Made by a program: the position numbers and the translations under genes | NCBI GenBank assembly: GCA_037043015.1 | Contig: CM073328.1 | Coordinates: 7,923,409 to 7,987,408 of the forward strand | Source: Bryum argenteum | Lineage: Eukaryota; Streptophyta; Bryopsida; Bryales; Bryaceae | Reading direction: 5' to 3' | Length of the DNA stretch: 64,000 nt | In this document: piece after piece, positions 59,557-64,000 of the stretch | Position numbering within the stretch: the first letter of the stretch is position 1 | Layout: each line of letters starts with the position of its first letter | The notes under the pieces: model-generated | The model's database searches: none | What the model was told of the DNA's origin: nothing | Seen by the model: only the letters and a program-made list of their open reading frames with translations

Positions 59557-60363
59557 CACATTACGCCCCCCTCGCAAAACCCTAATTCCAATACTCACAA
59601 TTCCCGGCTATATTCCGTGGCACCATCTCCTCCAATCTCCAGAGCGATGAACGAAACGCTTCCTATACCCCTAAACCAGAATGGGAGAAATCCTTGAACT
59701 ACTATTAAACTATGAGAACCTGTTGTCATCAATCTCGAGCTCGCTGGAAAAGGTATGAGCTCAACGAACATTCTAAGCAACCAATCGAGCCTGAAGACAC
59801 CCGATGATCATCACACGAAAGTCACTGTAGGGGCTTTGATGTCGCAGGTGAAACTGTTGCTCATGTTTCAGATTTAAGTAGTAAGCTACTCCAGGACTCA
59901 TCCGCTTCTAAAGAAGTGGGGCGCAGTAATTCACGAAGCTTCAACCAGAAGTGTTACCGTAGGACGTGAGCTGCGAATCCAATGCTGAAATTCTTCAAAG
60001 ATTCAAAACTCAATAAAGACTTCAAGTTAGTTAATAGCGGATGCATGAAACATCATGATCGATTGAGCAATCTTGTCCTCTATCACTGACATAAGCGGGC
60101 ATGTCGAACAAGTCCACCAAAATGGTGGAACCTGGATGAACGTTTCCTGATGATAAGCGGAATATCTCATCCATAAATCTCCAGACCTAATTGAGCATCT
60201 TCTTTGCCGGTGCTCTTATCAGAGCTTTGATGTATTCTTCCTTGTTTGATTCTAGTTCACTAGAAGACGAGTACAATTCATGTTTTGGCGTCACGATGGA
60301 CAGGGCTTTAGCTCTTCCGACGTGAATTTGGTGATAAGCGGAGCTTCGTGTGGTTTTTGAGCT
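59557..60363. promoter_or_regulatory. Divergent promoter region between RAD17 and TYW1
   Basis: An 807-bp spacer separates the two start codons. AAACCCTAA telo-box-like motifs lie at its RAD17 end (about 59577-59587) and in the first TYW1 intron (about 60509-60518). Such motifs are frequent near plant genes active in dividing cells. Shared control is plausible but unproven. Confidence 0.4.
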
Positions 60364-63300
60364 ATGCCGATCTTCAGCAATCCCCTCTCTCGGGGCTCCG
60401 TGGTCCATGACAATGGTTTGAAGGTAAGCTTCTCTGGCAAGCTCAGGGTTTAGGGTTTAGAAGCTTAGTCTTTATTGACCACTTCGTCTGGAAAAGAATT
60501 TGACAGGGAAAACCCTAATTGCAGGACTTAGCAGCTTTAGCTATTGACAAGAACGGAGAAGTGGAGAACGGGGAGGAAGCTATACCGACGACTCTGGTAA
60601 AGCAAAGCTCCGGAAACTTCATAGAAGACGAAGGTGGAATTTGGGGAATTGGTGTAGACAAGTGCGGCTGCAGCGATGAAGAGAAGCGTAATTGCACCGA
60701 CACCGACGCAAATTGTGCTGAAGCTCCGACCCACAATTGCACCAACGGCGATGAAGCTCCAACTCTGACAAAACAGAGATCAGGCAACTTCATAGAAGAT
60801 GAAGGAGGACTCTGGGGAGTTGGAGTAAACTGCTCTTGCAACTCGGGAGGAGCTGATACAAAATCTGGTTGCAACTCGGGAGTTGATGCAAAATCTGGTT
60901 CGTGTGGTAACAGTTGCGGAACATGCACTGATGGTTCGAAGAATCATCCTGCTGCTGTAGCTGCTCTGCCGGCTCTTGCCTTCGAGGACGGAGACCGGGG
61001 CAAGATCTTCTTCGCATCCGAGAGCGGCACGAGCAAGAAGCTTGCAGAGCGTCTGCGGGAATTTCTGAAAGGAAACAACTTACCGTTCTTCGATTTGGTG
61101 GATCCAATTGATTACGAGCCTGAAGACTTGCCGAAAGAGAAAGTTGTCATCGTTGTTGCCTCCACCTGGGAAAATGGACGAGCTCCGAAGAATGCTAATT
61201 TTCTCGCTCAGTGGCTTGCTGAAAGCTCCGAAGATTTTAGAGTCGGGTCCGGCATTCTTCGCTCATGCAGGTGCCCCTCTTTCTCTTTTTCGACATGCCC
61301 CTCTTTTTTATTTTGTTGCCTCAATCAAAGCTTTGTGGTATTGCAGATTTGCGGTGTTTGGAGTAGGAAGTGAGGCATATGGTACCAATTTCAACGCAGT
61401 AGCGAGGGCGTTCGACAAGCACTTGGGATCGCTCGGTGGACTACGAGTGCTGAAACTCGAAGATGGCGATGTGGATGAAGGCACAATCGAGAAACAGTTT
61501 GAGCAATGGAGCTTGTCATTGCTTGAGAAACTGCGACCTGAAACTGAAGCAGCTCAACCAGAGGCTACGAATGGTGGTTATGAGAGTGCTGCTAGTTACG
61601 AGAGTGACGATGATGATAACAGTGAAACATATGAGGATGCCAACGATGAAAATTTGGTTGATGTTGAAGATATGGGTGGCCAACGAAAGAATTTGTCTGA
61701 GCAGCCCATTGAAGGCGGTAAGAAACGAGGGTTTGTGAGAAGACAGCCTCTTCCGAAGCAAGCGCAGGCTCCGGTGGCGGTGAAAGATGGTCCGAAAGAG
61801 ATGGTGACGCCTGTTCTGCGAGCTAGTCTTGAGAAACAAGTACCCCTCTCAACCTCACCATCCTTTGAATATGCTATCAGATTGGTTCCCTTACTCTCTC
61901 ATATAAAGTGCGATCTAGCTCAATTCGAGAAACAAGAACTTGCTCTTCTCACCCTCTCACTACAAGGAAGACAAAAACAAGGTTTTTGGACTATGTATGT
62001 AGTTACATCGTTGGAATCGTCTGGTCCACAATAACTAAGAATAGGACTATCGGTAATCAACTTGCCTAAGAACATGACTATCTGCAGTAATGTGACCGTA
62101 AATTTTCTTAGTCATTTTGGATTAGTCACTTTATGACTACATCCATAGTCAAAAACACCCTGATTTCTGTGGAGTGTCACCATTTTTAAAATTTCAATTA
62201 GATTCTTTTCCTTCTTTTCTCACATAAAGTGAGATTTTACTTAACAGGGTTACAAGATCCTCGGTTCACATAGTGGAGTGAAGCTATGCCGGTGGACGAA
62301 ATCTCAGCTCCGGGGGCGTGGCGGTTGTTACAAGCATTCATTTTACGGCATTGAGAGCCACCGGTAAGCTTCCTTCAACCTTGTTATCCTATTCAAAGAG
62401 ATGAACCTGTAATTAATCAATGCCTGTTTCGCATTCAGGTGCATGGAGACCACACCAAGTCTAGCATGTGCGAACAAGTGCGTGTTTTGTTGGAGACATC
62501 ACACGAACCCTGTTGGCAAATCATGGAGATGGCAGATGGATGACCCTGTTGATATCGTCAATGGCGCTTTGGATCAGCATACGAAAATGATTAAGCAGAT
62601 GAAGGGAGTACCTGGTAATACAGCAATCTCTATTATCATAAGTTACAGATAAGAATGGGATTGTGTTTTTAATGGTGGTTTTATGTTGATGTTGTGTAGG
62701 AGTTAAGCCTGAGAGGTTAGCGGAAGGGATGAACCCACGCCATTGTGCATTGTCACTTGTGGGAGAGCCGATAATGTACCCGGAAATCAACACGTTAGTG
62801 AAGGAGCTACATACCCGGAGGATATCGACATTCTTGGTAACGAATGCACAGTTTCCTGAGCGCATTACGAACCTTGAACCCATTACTCAGGTGGCTTTCT
62901 TCCCACAACGCCCATGCTCATGCTCATGCGTTAGAAGAATAGAAGCTCGGTCAAAACCGGCTAAAGTACACCACAAAAAAATGTGTAAAATCCTCAATAA
63001 CCGTAAATTGTACATTCTAGATTTGTATGTTTTAAAATCATCCCCAAAATCACATTGCTCAAACTCTTATTATGCATTATCTGGATTTATGGGCCCTTGC
63101 ATTCTACTATCGTGTTTGATGCCTGTTCTTTGCTGTTTGGACACCTTGTGATATCTTCATTATTTATTCCTATAAAAGCTCTCCACTAACCTTTACTGCA
63201 ACCTAGATCAACATGCTTTTTATTCCATTTCTATAACTACAATTCACAATTATATATCAAACTCATCCTGTATTTTGATCGCTATATTTCAACATTCTTC

Positions 63301-64000
63301 GATTGATCTTAGTTTCGTCGCCTTTTCTCATGTCAGCACTTGAACTTGTGCAGCTGTATGTGAGCGTCGATGCAGCCACCAAGGAGAAACTCAAAGCCAT
63401 TGATAGACCCCTCTTTTCCGACTTTTGGGAGAGATTCATTGTAAGTATCATGGTTTGCTGGACACTTGAGCCCTGCTCTCAGTTGAATCTGTCGTTGTTT
63501 ATCTAATGAGTTTTGTGTGTTTATGTGCTCAGGATTCATTGAAAGCGTTGAAGGGCAAGGGACAACGGACAGTGTACCGATTAACACTCGTGAAAGGATG
63601 GAACACTGAGGAAGTGAAGGCTTATGCCGAGCTCCTGGACTTGGGCCAACCTGATTTCATCGAAATCAAGGGTGTGACGTATTGCGGATCGTACGTCTTC
63701 CTAACCATCCCACCTCATGAACTTGCCAAATTGTCTTAAATGACACCTGAGCGTTCTCGTTTTACTTCCAGGACTGCAACTTCCTCCCTGACGATGGAGA
63801 ACGTGCCATGGCACGAAGACGTGAAAGCGTTTGCAGAGGCCATTGCAGCTGAACGAGGAGGTGCAGAATACGAGCTTGCATGTGAACACTCACATTCATG
63901 TTGTGTCCTGCTTGCGAAAGCTTCCAAGTTCAAAGTAAACGGGAAGTGGCATACTTGGATTGACTACGAGAAGTTTCAGGATTTGGTGAGCATCCTCTCA
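60364..64000 (+). CDS. TYW1: TYW1, 4-demethylwyosine synthase, 3' end outside window
   Basis: Nine exons are visible: 60364-60423, 60525-61270, 61347-61839, 62248-62363, 62439-62614, 62700-62890, 63354-63440, 63533-63690, 63772-63985. They join in phase to give 747 residues, and the last donor (TTG|GTGAGC) leads out of the window. After two copies of a TL.KQ.SGNFIEDEGG motif comes a flavodoxin domain (KIFFASESGTSKKLAERL from about 179; VFGVGSEAYGTNF). An acidic linker follows, then the radical-SAM domain with C482-x3-C486-x2-C489 (CANKCVFC). Further conserved blocks are GGCYKHSFYGIESHRC, LSLVGEPIMYPEIN, STFLVTNAQFP, YVSVDAATKE and DFIEIKGVTYCGS. The enzyme builds the tricyclic base of wybutosine at G37 of tRNA-Phe from m1G, pyruvate and SAM, in the cytosol. 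ATG 60364 is preceded by an in-frame stop. Confidence 0.95.

Noticed and set aside
1-64000. CRISPR arrays, bacterial operons or ribosome-binding sites
   Set aside because: The intron-containing plant genes rule out a prokaryotic reading, and no regularly spaced array other than simple repeats and LTR units was seen.

Overview
The window looks like nuclear DNA of a land plant. Genes are split by short GT-AG introns, and there are a thylakoid TatA-type subunit, a class III secretory peroxidase, a trihelix factor and an LEA-2/NDR1-like protein. Genes have a higher GC content than the long AT-rich, repeat-filled spacers. Several features suggest, without proof, a seed-free plant (bryophyte or lycophyte grade): an apparently self-priming Ty3 chromovirus, a rolling-stone-like membrane protein, and a plastid-type homologue of bacterial YaaW. 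The species cannot be named from this sequence alone.

Layout. 1-8.5 kb: 3'-truncated trihelix gene (-), LEA-2/NDR1-like gene (-), and a frameshifted F-box pseudogene lying between two copies of one MITE. 8.5-15 kb: AT-rich, no convincing gene. 15.1-16.7 kb: three-exon class III peroxidase (-). 18.7-22 kb: transposon cluster with a CCC...GGG terminal-repeat element, two SINE copies, a 66-bp-arm hairpin and two diverged members of a TTAA-flanked family. 22.6-26.5 kb: twelve-exon gene (+) for a YaaW/UPF0174-like protein, assembled exon by exon; most of its exons are too short to stand out as open frames. 28-37.8 kb and 46.7-50.6 kb: two copies of a direct duplication, each with an intact orphan gene of about 207 codons. 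Copy 1 is split by a Helitron carrying a kinase fragment and by a 5.6-kb Ty3 chromovirus; copy 2 is split by a piggyBac-like element. Each copy serves as the empty site for the other. 37.7-39.9 kb: nested piggyBac-like and Stowaway-like elements. 40.1-40.8 kb: TatA/Tha4-like gene (-). 42-56 kb: repeats, microsatellites, short SINE copies and a second full-length piggyBac-like element. 56.2-64 kb: gene-dense end with a rolling-stone-like gene (+), RAD17 (-) and, divergent from RAD17, TYW1 (+), which runs off the window.

The host genes are unrelated in function: DNA-damage clamp loading, wyosine tRNA modification, thylakoid Tat transport, cell-wall peroxidase, transcription. The richest biology is in the mobile DNA. 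The main points are a TTAA-targeting CCC...GGG family with the hallmarks of piggyBac, a chromovirus with an 11-nt self-priming signature, a Helitron with a captured kinase fragment, a tRNA-derived SINE with a GATA-type tail and perfect target duplications, and a duplicated orphan membrane-protein gene with a conserved promoter and polyadenylation signal. All exon joins were made by eye from splice consensus and reading phase.
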